From: Robiginitomaculum sp.
GTDB lineage: Bacteria > Pseudomonadota > Alphaproteobacteria > Caulobacterales > Maricaulaceae
Assembly (NCBI GenBank): GCA_021776595.1
Contig: JAJFFP010000061.1
Location: 1 to 47,960, forward strand
Reading direction: 5' to 3'
Length of the DNA stretch: 47,960 bases
Shown in pieces: positions 1-7,570 of the stretch. A program made the translations under genes and the position numbers. The notes below the pieces were generated by a model. That model was not told the origin of the DNA and did not search any database. It saw nothing but the letters and a program-made list of their open reading frames with translations. Each line of letters begins with the position of its first letter. Within the stretch, counting starts at the first letter, position 1.

Positions 1-476
1 GCCAGAAAAACCGGTTTTTTACGGGCCGCCACCGCGCCAATAAATTGCGGCCAGCCCAGATCACCGGAGCCGATTTTATAGGCATTGACCACCGGATCCA
101 TCAGATCAATAACGGCCTCGTCATAAGGCGTGGTCATATAGTCAATGCCCGCCTCCCTGCACGCCTGCACCAGTGTATCGGTCCAGTCGCGCGGGGTCTG
201 GTATTGCTCGAACACTTCAAACACCGATTGCTTCCATGCCGCCTGATGAGCGCTTTGACCACCCAGCTTTGAAAACCCTTCATCCGAAACAATGTCTTTG
301 GCCAAAAAATGTTGGAACTTGGCGCAGTTCGCCCCGGCCTTAGCCGCCAGATGGATAAGCGCCACCGCCCGATCCAGCTCACCATCATGGGATGAGGCAA
401 TATCGGCAATAAAATAAGTGGGCTGGTCCGGCGCAATGGTGCGCGCGCCAATGGTAATCTCTCTTGCCCAGTTCAT
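1..476 (-). CDS. NeuB/SpsE-family nonulosonic acid synthase, N-terminal part (cut by window edge)
   Basis: This open frame runs off the left edge, so only about the first 158 residues are visible. The protein begins MNWAREITIG and continues with FIADIASSHDGELDRAV, the start of the TIM-barrel domain of N-acetylneuraminate, legionaminate and pseudaminate synthases (NeuB, LegI, PseI, SpsE). Further family marks are AGANCAKFQHF and YKIGSGDL. Members condense phosphoenolpyruvate with an amino sugar in the cytoplasm to give a nine-carbon sugar acid. The ATG overlaps the stop of the upstream reductase gene by four bases (ATGA), so the two are translationally coupled. Flagellins lie close by, which suggests the sugar decorates flagella, but the exact substrate cannot be told from this fragment. 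The C-terminal SAF domain would lie outside the window. Confidence 0.85.
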   Translation of the reverse strand, partial: MNWAREITIGARTIAPDQPTYFIADIASSHDGELDRAVALIHLAAKAGANCAKFQHFLAKDIVSDEGFSKLGGQSAHQAAWKQSVFEVFEQYQTPRDWTDTLVQACREAGIDYMTTPYDEAVIDLMDPVVNAYKIGSGDLGWPQFIGAVAARKKPVFL

Positions 477-1333
477 GACCTTTGTCTCCACTGCGATGCC
501 AATGCCGCCGCCACCGCTTCCCGGTCTGGCAGGACATAGCCCAATACCTGTTCCGCTTTACCAACACCCAGCCCCAATGAGCGCGCCCGGCGCGGCTTTA
601 AGGTCGTTACCGAGCCATATTCAACCCGGTCCGGCTTTATGCCTGCCGCTTTGGCCAGTGCCATAATAAATTCAGCTTTTGAAGAAACCTCACTGGAGGC
701 CAGATTAAAAAGCCCGCTTGATTGACGTTTCAGAAGATCAAAAAGCGCCGCCGAGAAGTTTTGCACATCTAGCGTGGAGCCATAAAAATCATCAAACAAG
801 GTCATTGGTTTATAATTTTCCAGCCCATCCATGGCCCAGTGCGCAAATCCGCGCCCATCGGGATGAAACCCGGCAATGCAGGTGCGCAACACAAGCGCTT
901 TTGGCGCTTTCAGGGCCATTGCCTCAGCCGCATGTTTACTGCGGGCATAAGCATTGACCAACATCACCTTTGCGGCCTCATCATGTTTGGCATTGCCATC
1001 GCCATCAAAAAAATGATCGGTGGAGATATGTACCAATGGCTTGTCGTTGGCCCGGCTCCATGCCGCCAGCACATTTAGCGGCTCGGTATTGATTTTTTGT
1101 GCCAGCGCCGGATCTGCTTCACAGGCGGCCAGATCAACCAGCGCCGCCGCATTGATCACTACGTCCGGCTGTGTTTCGTCCAGCAAAGCCATAAGGGACG
1201 CATCATCACGTATATCAAGCCGATAATCACCGCCGCTTCGCGCCGCACTGATGGCCGTATATTTTCTTGTTATGGCTTCACTTATCAACGCCCGCCCCAA
1301 TAACCCGGTGCCGCCAATCACTAAAATACGCAT
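473..1333 (-). CDS. RmlD-like NAD(P)-dependent sugar-nucleotide reductase/epimerase
   Basis: This 286-residue short-chain dehydrogenase starts MRILVIGGTGLLGRAL, a Rossmann-fold GGTGLLG dinucleotide-binding loop. It has STDHFFDGD around the catalytic Ser/Thr region and YARSK as the Tyr-x3-Lys catalytic pair. Length and motifs match the RmlD (dTDP-4-dehydrorhamnose reductase) superfamily, but no other rhamnose genes are nearby. It lies between an SpsF-like nucleotidyltransferase and a NeuB-type synthase, overlapping the latter by four bases. The likely role is therefore a reduction or epimerisation step in making a surface or flagellar sugar. The exact substrate is unknown. The start is the first ATG, only 15 bases after the stop of the preceding gene. 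Confidence 0.8.
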   Translation of the reverse strand: MRILVIGGTGLLGRALISEAITRKYTAISAARSGGDYRLDIRDDASLMALLDETQPDVVINAAALVDLAACEADPALAQKINTEPLNVLAAWSRANDKPLVHISTDHFFDGDGNAKHDEAAKVMLVNAYARSKHAAEAMALKAPKALVLRTCIAGFHPDGRGFAHWAMDGLENYKPMTLFDDFYGSTLDVQNFSAALFDLLKRQSSGLFNLASSEVSSKAEFIMALAKAAGIKPDRVEYGSVTTLKPRRARSLGLGVGKAEQVLGYVLPDREAVAAALASQWRQRS

Positions 1334-1348
1334 TGGCAGCCCTGCCTT

Positions 1349-2134
1349 TTATGCCGCATCAGCAAGGGATACCGGTGCGGTTTGCAGGGGCGCGCGGGTA
1401 ACATCTTCCAAACGCGCTTCATCTATGTGCGCAGCATTGATGGCGGGCAAATCCGGGCGGCGCAGACAAAGCGCGGCCAGTTCCGCGGCGCTGGCGGTCT
1501 CCACCTCCGGTCCATAGGCATTTGCACAAGCCTGTAAAAAATCAAGATCGGCGGCATAATCAAGTGTCCAGCGCAAGCGCTCCAGGCCGCCGCCGGGGCC
1601 ACGCAAACAGGCTTTGCTCAGGCGTTTATGCCGGCGCAACCAGGGGGTGACATGCTCGCGTTCATAAGGGTCGCTGGCGGCGCGCTCTGCCTCGAACAAA
1701 AGGGACGCGGCAAAGGCGTCGCAATCCAGTCCATGAGGAAAACGCGGCGGCATATTATTGCAGGCGTAATCCACATCCGGGCCTTGCAACAATGATAAAA
1801 CCTGACCGCAGATATTCGGGTCAATGAAAGGGCAATCCGATGTCACTCGCATCACGATTTCCGCCCTGGCCTCTCGCGCGGCCCTGGCATAGCGCGCCAA
1901 CACATCACTTTGCGAGCCACGGCTGACCGGATAACCGGCTTCCAGTGCTGCATAGGCGATAATACCGTCGGCGCTGCCCTCTGGCACTGCGCATATGACA
2001 TTATCCACGCCCGGTATCTGCGCACAACGATCCAGACACCAGCTCAGCACAGATTTGCGCCCGATCCTTTTCAGGATTTTACCTGGCAGGCGCGAAGACC
2101 CCCAACGGGCCTGAACGATGACGGTGGTGCTCAT
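1349..2134 (-). CDS. SpsF-like cytidylyltransferase / acylneuraminate cytidylyltransferase-family protein
   Basis: This 261-residue protein opens with TVIVQARWGSSRLPGK, the nucleotide-binding signature of the SpsF/NeuA-type nucleotidyltransferases (QAR..S.RLPGK). RVTSDCPFIDP, the conserved metal- and sugar-binding segment of SpsF proteins, follows. Such enzymes activate sugars with CTP or are annotated as spore-coat polysaccharide biosynthesis proteins. It is the first gene of a three-gene leftward operon with the RmlD-like and NeuB-like genes, and it diverges from pseB across 84 bases that must hold both promoters. The C-terminal third is not recognisable as a named domain. The family is clear; the sugar is not. 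Confidence 0.8.
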   Translation of the reverse strand: MSTTVIVQARWGSSRLPGKILKRIGRKSVLSWCLDRCAQIPGVDNVICAVPEGSADGIIAYAALEAGYPVSRGSQSDVLARYARAAREARAEIVMRVTSDCPFIDPNICGQVLSLLQGPDVDYACNNMPPRFPHGLDCDAFAASLLFEAERAASDPYEREHVTPWLRRHKRLSKACLRGPGGGLERLRWTLDYAADLDFLQACANAYGPEVETASAAELAALCLRRPDLPAINAAHIDEARLEDVTRAPLQTAPVSLADAA

Positions 2135-2218
2135 GAACGCAGGATAATCGCCTCAGGCTAACGTCTGGTTAACCATAAAGTTGGACTTTGTATTCCAGTC
2201 ACACCGGGAAGAATCAAA

Positions 2219-3295
2219 ATGGCGCAAACCGCTCTGAAACCACAAAATTCACCAAAGTTTACTGCCATGCACCGCAGTTTTCGTGAGCCGCGCTATAATC
2301 TGGATGGCAAAACCGTAATGATTACCGGGGGCACCGGATCGTTCGGCAAGCGCCTGACCCGGACTATTTGTGATGAATTCAAGCCCGCCAAGCTGATCAT
2401 TTTTTCTCGTGATGAGCTGAAACAATATGAAATGGCACAGGCCTTTAACCCGGCCGAACACACATTTATGCGTTATTTTATTGGCGATGTGCGCGACCAG
2501 ACCCGGCTGGAACAGGCCATGCGCGGGGTCGATGTGGTGGTCCACGCCGCCGCCCTGAAGCATGTGCCAATCGCCGAATACAACCCGTTTGAATGTATCA
2601 AGACCAATGTTATGGGTGCTGAAAATGTGGTGCGCGCCGCCATCAATGCCGGGGTGAAAAGGGTTTGTGCCCTGTCCACTGACAAGGCCGCCAACCCGAT
2701 CAATCTTTACGGCGCATCCAAGCTGGCATCTGATAAAATATTTGCCGCTGCCAGTGCCATGGGCGGATCAGACGGGCCGGTATTTTCCATTGTGCGTTAT
2801 GGTAATGTGGACGGATCGCGCGGCGCTGTCGCCCCGTTTTTCAAAAAGCTGGTGGCAGAGGGCGCCAAGGAGTTACCCATAACCGATCCACGCATGACCC
2901 GGTTCTGGATCACCCTGCCCCAGGCGGTAGATTTTGTGCTCTCCTCGCTGGCCATGGCCCGTGGCGGCGAAACTTTTGTGCCTAAAATCCCTTCCATGAG
3001 CACGGTGGATATGGCCCATTCACTGGCGCCCGGCCTGCCCCACAAAATTATTGGTATTCGCCCCGGCGAAAAACTGCATGAAACCATGGTGCCGTTGGAC
3101 GATGCCCATTCAACACTGGAGCTAGAGGACCGCTTCATTATCCTGCCAAGCCACGATAACAGCCAGCGCCAGTATTATCTGGATACCAATGCCAAAGCGG
3201 TTGCCGTTGATTTTTCCTATGTTTCGGACTCCAATCCGGAACATCTTGATGCCCGTGGCCTGCAAGCGCTATTACTGGAAACCTATAAGGGCTAA
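2219..3295 (+). CDS. pseB: UDP-N-acetylglucosamine 4,6-dehydratase (inverting)
   Basis: This 358-residue short-chain dehydrogenase has a GGTGSFGKRL nucleotide loop (from about residue 37) and the family-diagnostic IIFSRDELKQYEMA. The inverting-dehydratase catalytic set is D155, K156 and Y164 (LSTDKAANPINLYGASK), with the same nine-residue spacing as in FlaA1/PseB enzymes. RYGNVDGSRGAVAPFF, KIPSM and RPGEKLHE are also typical. PseB makes UDP-2-acetamido-2,6-dideoxy-arabino-hexos-4-ulose, the first step toward pseudaminic acid for flagellin glycosylation. About 24 residues precede the usual start (NLDGKTVMITGG). The ATG at 2219 follows a GGGAAG-like ribosome site; an ATG at 2267 is an alternative. 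It is divergent from the SpsF/RmlD/NeuB operon. No PseC transaminase is in the window. Confidence 0.92.
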   Translation: MAQTALKPQNSPKFTAMHRSFREPRYNLDGKTVMITGGTGSFGKRLTRTICDEFKPAKLIIFSRDELKQYEMAQAFNPAEHTFMRYFIGDVRDQTRLEQAMRGVDVVVHAAALKHVPIAEYNPFECIKTNVMGAENVVRAAINAGVKRVCALSTDKAANPINLYGASKLASDKIFAAASAMGGSDGPVFSIVRYGNVDGSRGAVAPFFKKLVAEGAKELPITDPRMTRFWITLPQAVDFVLSSLAMARGGETFVPKIPSMSTVDMAHSLAPGLPHKIIGIRPGEKLHETMVPLDDAHSTLELEDRFIILPSHDNSQRQYYLDTNAKAVAVDFSYVSDSNPEHLDARGLQALLLETYKG

Positions 3296-3302
3296 AAGAG
3301 AA

Positions 3303-3887
3303 TTAAAGCATTTTCCTGCTAATGGTAAAGGCACCGTGCAGTTCCCCCGGCGCAAATCCAACAGCCTGATCATCCGGATATTTTTCCGCCAGCGCCTGCT
3401 TCACCGCTGGCGAAAGATTGCTGCCATGACAGGCAAGGCAAGTCTGCCCCACCGGAATAGCCTTCATATAGCGAAATGTCTTGCCACCACCCTGATTTGG
3501 GAAAAAGGCAAACCTTTCCAGGGTTTGTGGGTCGGCGCCCTTTTTCATGGCGGTCGAAAAGCCTTCCAATACGCTGCGCTCCCATGCGTCGGGCGCATTG
3601 GCGGGATTACGAAGTTTTAGTGCCGTGCGGCCGATTTGTATCCCGTCCGCTGAATACTGTTTTGCAATTGCCGGGGCGATATATTGACAGACCGGGATCG
3701 CCCCTTCTGGCCCCTCGGCCTTGATGGCGGCTACAAGCTGCGATTTCAGGGTCCTGGCAAAATTCTGACTGATCTGGCGCGCACTTTGCGCTTCCTGACG
3801 CAGGGCAGCCTGTTCTGCGGCATAGCCAACAGCCACGATCACAAAACCGATCAGAACCAGCAAAATAGCGGCCAGCATTACGCGCAT
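3303..3887 (-). CDS. Tll0287-like (DUF3365) haem-binding protein, membrane anchored
   Basis: This 194-residue protein has one N-terminal hydrophobic segment (residues about 4-22) followed by an exported domain. Near the C-terminus lies a c-type haem site, TCLACHGS (C150, C153, H154), inside the DUF3365/Tll0287-like fold (GPEGAIPVC..IAPAIAKQYS, LRNPANAPDAWE, KTFRYMKAIPVG). Family members are periplasmic haem sensors or redox proteins, often fused to kinases or cyclases; here the domain is alone. It lies between flagellin A and pseB and is convergent with pseB across seven bases. No partner signalling gene is visible, so its role is open. Confidence 0.82.
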   Translation of the reverse strand: MRVMLAAILLVLIGFVIVAVGYAAEQAALRQEAQSARQISQNFARTLKSQLVAAIKAEGPEGAIPVCQYIAPAIAKQYSADGIQIGRTALKLRNPANAPDAWERSVLEGFSTAMKKGADPQTLERFAFFPNQGGGKTFRYMKAIPVGQTCLACHGSNLSPAVKQALAEKYPDDQAVGFAPGELHGAFTISRKML

Positions 3888-3965
3888 GTCAACTCTCCCC
3901 TATAAAGGAAAAGTGTAGGCTTTAATCAGGAAAAGGAAACCCGTGCCGTCAGCGGGGGTCAGGCC

Positions 3966-4802
3966 CTAGCCGCCCTGAAACAGCGACAGGATGATTTGCG
4001 GCCTTGAATTGGCAATGCCCAGCGCCTGCACACCCAATTGCTGCTGCACCTGCAAGGCTTGCAAATTGGCACTTTCCACCGCCAGATCCGCATCCACCAG
4101 ATTACCAACCCCAACACTTAGTGAATCGGTTAATTTGGTCACAAACACACTATGCGCCTCGATTTTTCGCACATCCGACCCCAGATTGGCCAGCGCCTGA
4201 TTGACATTATCCAATGAGGTTTTCACCGCCGATACCGCCGCCTTGGCCAAGGTTACCGTGCCCAGACTGGCGCTGGCGGACAAAGTGATGATTGAGCCGC
4301 CAAAAGAAAAGTTTTGCGTCTTTAAGGTCAGGGTACGCGTGCCATCGGCATCGGCCAGAAAACCAATACCCGGTGAATTTGAACTATCAAGAATATTAGC
4401 ACCATCAAAGGCGGCATTAGACAAAATGGTCGAAATTTGTGAAATAACCGCTTTGAAATCCGCATCAAACGCCTTGCGGGTGAATGTATCAATCGAGGCC
4501 TCGGTTGCTGCCGTTGCCTTGGCCCGCAACTCAATCAGCAGGTCCGATACCGCCTCGCCAGCAGCCAGAGCGACATTACCAATGGATGCCGCCCGATCCA
4601 AAGAGGTGCCAACGGCATTATAGGCGCCAATATCAGAACGCAGACTTTGCGCCACCGCATAAACCGCCGCATTATCCTTGGCCCCTGCAACTTTTAGACC
4701 GGTATTGATGCGGCTTTGAACCTCATCCAGATTACCATTGATTTTGTTGAGCTGCTGTAAAGCGGCTAGGGCTGAGGTGTTGGTGTGAACACTAATGGTC
4801 AT
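3966..4802 (-). CDS. Flagellin A (divergent paralogue, FljJ-like candidate)
   Basis: This 278-residue flagellin opens MTISVHTNTSALAALQQLNK and ends with ESANLQALQVQQQLGVQALGIANSRPQIILSLF plus GG, the paired helical D0/D1 termini of flagellin. The central region is short, so the surface D2/D3 domains are absent or minimal. The ATG at 4802 is preferred because GGAG lies six bases upstream; the frame could extend to 4871. It is clearly more diverged than the other two flagellins (for example QSRINTGLKVAGAKDNAAVYAVAQ). In Caulobacter, divergent flagellins such as FljJ sit next to the hook, so a junction role is possible but inferred. It has its own sigma-54-type promoter at 4865-4879. Confidence 0.92.
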   Translation of the reverse strand: MTISVHTNTSALAALQQLNKINGNLDEVQSRINTGLKVAGAKDNAAVYAVAQSLRSDIGAYNAVGTSLDRAASIGNVALAAGEAVSDLLIELRAKATAATEASIDTFTRKAFDADFKAVISQISTILSNAAFDGANILDSSNSPGIGFLADADGTRTLTLKTQNFSFGGSIITLSASASLGTVTLAKAAVSAVKTSLDNVNQALANLGSDVRKIEAHSVFVTKLTDSLSVGVGNLVDADLAVESANLQALQVQQQLGVQALGIANSRPQIILSLFQGG

Positions 4803-4864
4803 CATTCGCTCCGACGCGCAAATTGTATATAGGCGATAAATTCCGCCCTTGCGCCCTATACAGA

Positions 4865-4879
4865 GCAACACTTATGCCA
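4865..4879 (-). promoter_or_regulatory. Sigma-54 (-24/-12) promoter for flagellin A
   Basis: On the minus strand this reads TGGCAT-N5-TTGC. Ten bases separate the invariant GG and GC, the defining spacing of RpoN promoters. It lies about 65 bases upstream of the flagellin A start codon. Late flagellar genes in alphaproteobacteria are commonly RpoN/FlbD dependent. The match is TGGCAT rather than TGGCAC, so it may be weaker than the other two. Confidence 0.7.
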
Positions 4880-5028
4880 ACCCTGATGGCATTTATATTG
4901 CATTATATTACAACAGGTTATGATTTATGTGATGAGTCCGGGCGGCAAGATTAACCATATTATATGGCCATGGCCTGCCGGTCGGCGGCTTTTGCCGGGT
5001 AGTGATTGTATCGACTTTAGCTGGCGTT

Positions 5029-5379
5029 TCAGGCCTTGGTGTCGATTACCAGTCCTTCGGCGGCGCGGGCATTGGCAATCGCGCGCAAAACTTCTTCGCG
5101 TGGATATTGCTTTATTACTTCGCCGGTTTCACGGTTTACACTTTTATAGATGAACCCACCGGACACTTCATCTATTTCAATGACCAGATGCGCATTGGCA
5201 GCCGAATCAGATGCTAATAGCGGTAAGTCAGGCTGCACATTTTGTCGTGCAGGCTTCTGCTCAACGGGCTCTTCGGCCTCGTTTTGTGACTTTGGTGATT
5301 CCGTGGCTGTGCCACCACCAGTGCCGGGTTTGGCAGGAGGCGGAACAAGAAACGCAATTTTTCGTATCTCATTTGCCAT
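5029..5379 (-). CDS. flaG: FlaG family flagellar protein
   Basis: This 116-residue protein has a low-complexity Pro/Glu/Ser-rich N-terminal half. Its C-terminal FlaG domain contains LVIEIDEVSGGFIYKSVNRETGEVI and then QYPREEVLRAIANARA, the usual beta hairpin with a final helix (IDE..G..VYK.VD..TGEVI.Q.P.EE). FlaG proteins influence filament length. The gene lies 140 bases downstream of flagellin B in the same direction, separated by a strong hairpin at 5470-5502, so it may be read through from the flagellin B promoter at lower level. No separate sigma-54 site was found directly upstream. Confidence 0.88.
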   Translation of the reverse strand: MANEIRKIAFLVPPPAKPGTGGGTATESPKSQNEAEEPVEQKPARQNVQPDLPLLASDSAANAHLVIEIDEVSGGFIYKSVNRETGEVIKQYPREEVLRAIANARAAEGLVIDTKA

Positions 5380-5469
5380 TTTTCATAACCGGTCTTGCCG
5401 GCCTCCTCGACAGACCTGGCCAATAACGTCTTACGCGTTTTGATCTTGGCCAGGCCGTTCGAAGGTGTT

Positions 5470-5502
5470 GCCAACGCGGGCGGACCCCGTGCCCGCATTG
5501 GC
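5470..5502 (-). other. Strong intercistronic hairpin between flagellin B and flaG
   Basis: The arms GCCAACGCGGGC and GCCCGCATTGGC can pair over 12 positions with one mismatch around a nine-base loop. On the transcribed strand no U-run follows, so it is not a standard intrinsic terminator. It could stabilise the flagellin mRNA 3' end or attenuate flaG. Confidence 0.55.
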
Positions 5503-5519
5503 TTCCCCTGTTGTTCAGA

Positions 5520-6344
5520 CTATCGGAAGAATCCGAGAATCGACTGTGGTGCCTGATTGGCGATGGAAAGAGCCTGAACGCCAAGCTGCTGCTTGACCTG
5601 CAAGGCCTGCAAGTTTGCACTTTCCTTGGCCAGGTCCGCATCGACAAGATTGCCGATAGAAGCGGTCAGGGCATCAGAAAGCTGAGTGACAAACTTGGAC
5701 TGAATTTCCAGAGCCTTGGACTTGGTGCCAAGACGAGCCAAAGCAGAACCAACATTGGTGATCGAAGCCTTGATCGCGGTAAGCGAAGCCTTGGCTTTGG
5801 TTACCGTGCTGGCATCATCTGTTGTGTTCAGCGTAACAATGCTGCCACTGAGTTTCAGGTTTTCATCCAATACAGTAATAGAGGCAGTGCCATCGGCATT
5901 TGCCAGAGCCTTGATCTCAGCCGTAGTGTTATTGATCAGGTTAGTGCCATTAAAGGTGGCGTTGGTCACAATCGTTGTGATCTGATCACGCAGAGCCTTG
6001 AAATCTTCATTCAAAGCGGTGCGAGAAGCACTATCCAGAGACGTATCCGTCGCGGCCAGCGCTTTTTCCTTCAGGTCAATCAGAAGATCGGAGATCGCCT
6101 GACCGGCAGCAGAAGCAACATCAACGGCAGAACCCACACGGCTCAGTGATTCCTTGACTACGTCAAAAGAACGCACATCACCACGTAGTTTTTGCGCGAT
6201 GGCGAATGCACCACCATTATCCTTGGCACTGGCTACTTTCAGGCCAGTGCTGATACGGTTTTGCACGCGAGAAAGCGAGCTATTGGTTTGGTTGAGGTTT
6301 TGCAGGGCAACGAGTGCACCAGCATTTGTATTTACAGAAGCCAT
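5520..6344 (-). CDS. Flagellin B
   Basis: This 274-residue flagellin starts MASVNTNAGALVALQNLNQT and ends IANQAPQSILGFFR. The conserved N-terminal helix (RVQNRISTGLKVASAKDNGGAFAIAQ) and C-terminal helix (GNLVDADLAKESANLQALQVKQQLG) flank a short central region. It is exported by the flagellar type III apparatus and polymerises into the filament. It is closely related to flagellin C. The last 115 coding bases covering the C-terminal D0 helix are identical to those of flagellin C, while the rest has diverged. It has a sigma-54-type promoter at 6423-6437. Ser/Thr residues in the central part (NTTAEIKALANADGTAS, NTTDDAST) would suit O-linked glycosylation by the adjoining sugar genes, which is inference. 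Confidence 0.95.
   Translation of the reverse strand: MASVNTNAGALVALQNLNQTNSSLSRVQNRISTGLKVASAKDNGGAFAIAQKLRGDVRSFDVVKESLSRVGSAVDVASAAGQAISDLLIDLKEKALAATDTSLDSASRTALNEDFKALRDQITTIVTNATFNGTNLINNTTAEIKALANADGTASITVLDENLKLSGSIVTLNTTDDASTVTKAKASLTAIKASITNVGSALARLGTKSKALEIQSKFVTQLSDALTASIGNLVDADLAKESANLQALQVKQQLGVQALSIANQAPQSILGFFR
5544..5658 (-). repeat. 115-base identical flagellin 3' tract, copy 1 (flagellin B)
   Basis: This segment is base-for-base identical to 6681-6795 in flagellin C, over the codons of the C-terminal helix from about NLVDADLAKES to QAP. Sequence on both sides differs at many synonymous sites. This is the pattern expected of gene conversion or a recent local duplication. 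Confidence 0.9.
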
Positions 6345-6422
6345 TTCTTGGATTCCTTTCCATTCTGGTTATGAAGCCAGCGCATTTTGCGCAGCCAGGG
6401 TCTTTGACCCGCAAATTCATCT

Positions 6423-6437
6423 GCAAGGCCTGCGCCA
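6423..6437 (-). promoter_or_regulatory. Sigma-54 (-24/-12) promoter for flagellin B
   Basis: The minus strand reads TGGCGC-N5-TTGC with the ten-base GG-to-GC spacing of RpoN promoters, about 80 bases upstream of the flagellin B start. The remaining space between flagellin C and flagellin B (6345-6656) holds only this site, the flagellin C terminator and AT-rich sequence. Confidence 0.72.
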
Positions 6438-6612
6438 GTTGGAAAGTGATAAGGGAGGTTTTTGCCTAGCGTGTATGAAATACAAGGCGTTACGATGATA
6501 AATCAAGCACTTGCGCCATTCTGGTACGGCAATTTTTGCCGCTTATCGCTGATATGGCCCGGCATAATCTGCCGAAACGGAATATTCTGACTAGTGTTAT
6601 GGTAAATAAAGA

Positions 6613-6642
6613 GAAAAAATGGGGCCGCGAAAACGCGGCCCC
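6613..6642 (-). terminator. Rho-independent terminator of flagellin C
   Basis: A perfect nine-pair stem GGGGCCGCG/CGCGGCCCC with a four-base loop (6621-6642) is followed on the minus strand by ATTTTTT. It sits 15 bases beyond the flagellin C stop codon, so flagellin C and flagellin B are separate transcripts. Confidence 0.92.
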
Positions 6643-6656
6643 TGAATTTCGACGAC

Positions 6657-7484
6657 CTATTGGAAAAAGCTCAATATGGTCTGTGGTGCCTGATTGGCGA
6701 TGGAAAGAGCCTGAACGCCAAGCTGCTGCTTGACCTGCAAGGCCTGCAAGTTTGCACTTTCCTTGGCCAGGTCCGCATCGACAAGATTGCCGATACTGGC
6801 CGTGACCGCATCAGAGAGTTTGCTTAAAAACTTTGACTGAATTTCAAGCGCTCTTGATTTGGTGCCAAGCCGGGCCAGCGCCGAGTTCACATTGGTCGAG
6901 GAAGCCCCAACCAGCGTCAAAGCGGCCTTGGCCTTGGTAATCGTGCTGACTTCTGTTGTGGTGGCAACGGTTACAATAGAGCCACCCAACTGCAAGGCTT
7001 CGTCCAGAACGGTAATCACCTTGCTGCCATCAGCATTGGCTAGCGCCGACACCGAAGCTGTGGAATTGTTGATCAGATTGGTGCCATTAAAACTGGCATT
7101 ATCAACAATGGTTTTGATCTGATCGCGCAAGGCCTTGAAATCTTCATTCAACGCCGTGCGTGAAGTGCTATCCAGCGACGTATCCGTTGCTGCCAGCGCT
7201 TTTTCTTTCAGATCAATGAGCAGGTCGGAAATGGCCTGCCCCGCCGCTGCCGATACATCCACAAGGGATTTTACACGGCTTAGCGACTGATCCACGACAT
7301 CAAGGCTTCGCACATCAGCACGCAGTTTCTGGGCAATGGCAAATACGCCGCCATTGTCCTTGGCATTCGCCACCTTCAAACCTGTGCTGATTCTGTTTTG
7401 CACTCTGCTAAGCTGTCCGTTCGTCGCATTCAAGTTTTGTAGCGCCACCAGGGCACTACTGTTGGTATTGACTGAAATAGTCAT
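6657..7484 (-). CDS. Flagellin C
   Basis: This 275-residue flagellin starts MTISVNTNSSALVALQNLNA and ends IANQAPQTILSFFQ. It has the same short-centre architecture and D0/D1 helices as flagellin B. The ATG at 7484 is chosen because AAGGA lies seven bases upstream; the frame extends to 7571 but that extension would overlap the sigma-54 promoter at 7556-7570 and so cannot be coding. It is the first flagellin after flaF in this leftward cluster and has the best-matching sigma-54 promoter, so it may be the main filament subunit. It ends in its own terminator at 6613-6642. Confidence 0.95.
   Translation of the reverse strand: MTISVNTNSSALVALQNLNATNGQLSRVQNRISTGLKVANAKDNGGVFAIAQKLRADVRSLDVVDQSLSRVKSLVDVSAAAGQAISDLLIDLKEKALAATDTSLDSTSRTALNEDFKALRDQIKTIVDNASFNGTNLINNSTASVSALANADGSKVITVLDEALQLGGSIVTVATTTEVSTITKAKAALTLVGASSTNVNSALARLGTKSRALEIQSKFLSKLSDAVTASIGNLVDADLAKESANLQALQVKQQLGVQALSIANQAPQTILSFFQ
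6681..6795 (-). repeat. 115-base identical flagellin 3' tract, copy 2 (flagellin C)
   Basis: This is the partner of 5544-5658: identical over 115 bases and then abruptly divergent on either side (G versus C at the first mismatch on the right). It encodes the conserved C-terminal flagellin helix. Confidence 0.9.
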
Positions 7485-7555
7485 ATTGGGTCCTTCCATT
7501 CTGTAAGGGGAACAGCCGTTTTGGCTGATAGACATTCTTGTCCATCCTTGGCCTC

Positions 7556-7570
7556 GCAAGCGATGTGCCA
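7556..7570 (-). promoter_or_regulatory. Sigma-54 (-24/-12) promoter for flagellin C
   Basis: The minus strand reads TGGCAC-ATCGC-TTGC, an exact match to the RpoN consensus (TGGCAC-N5-TTGC). Transcription would begin near base 7544, giving an mRNA leader of about 60 bases. FlbT, encoded just upstream, is known in Caulobacter to bind flagellin mRNA leaders. Confidence 0.85.

Noticed and set aside
6525-6545. Sigma-54 site in TGGTACGGCAATTTTTGCC (plus strand)
   Set aside because: The GG-to-GC distance is wrong for RpoN and no rightward gene follows.
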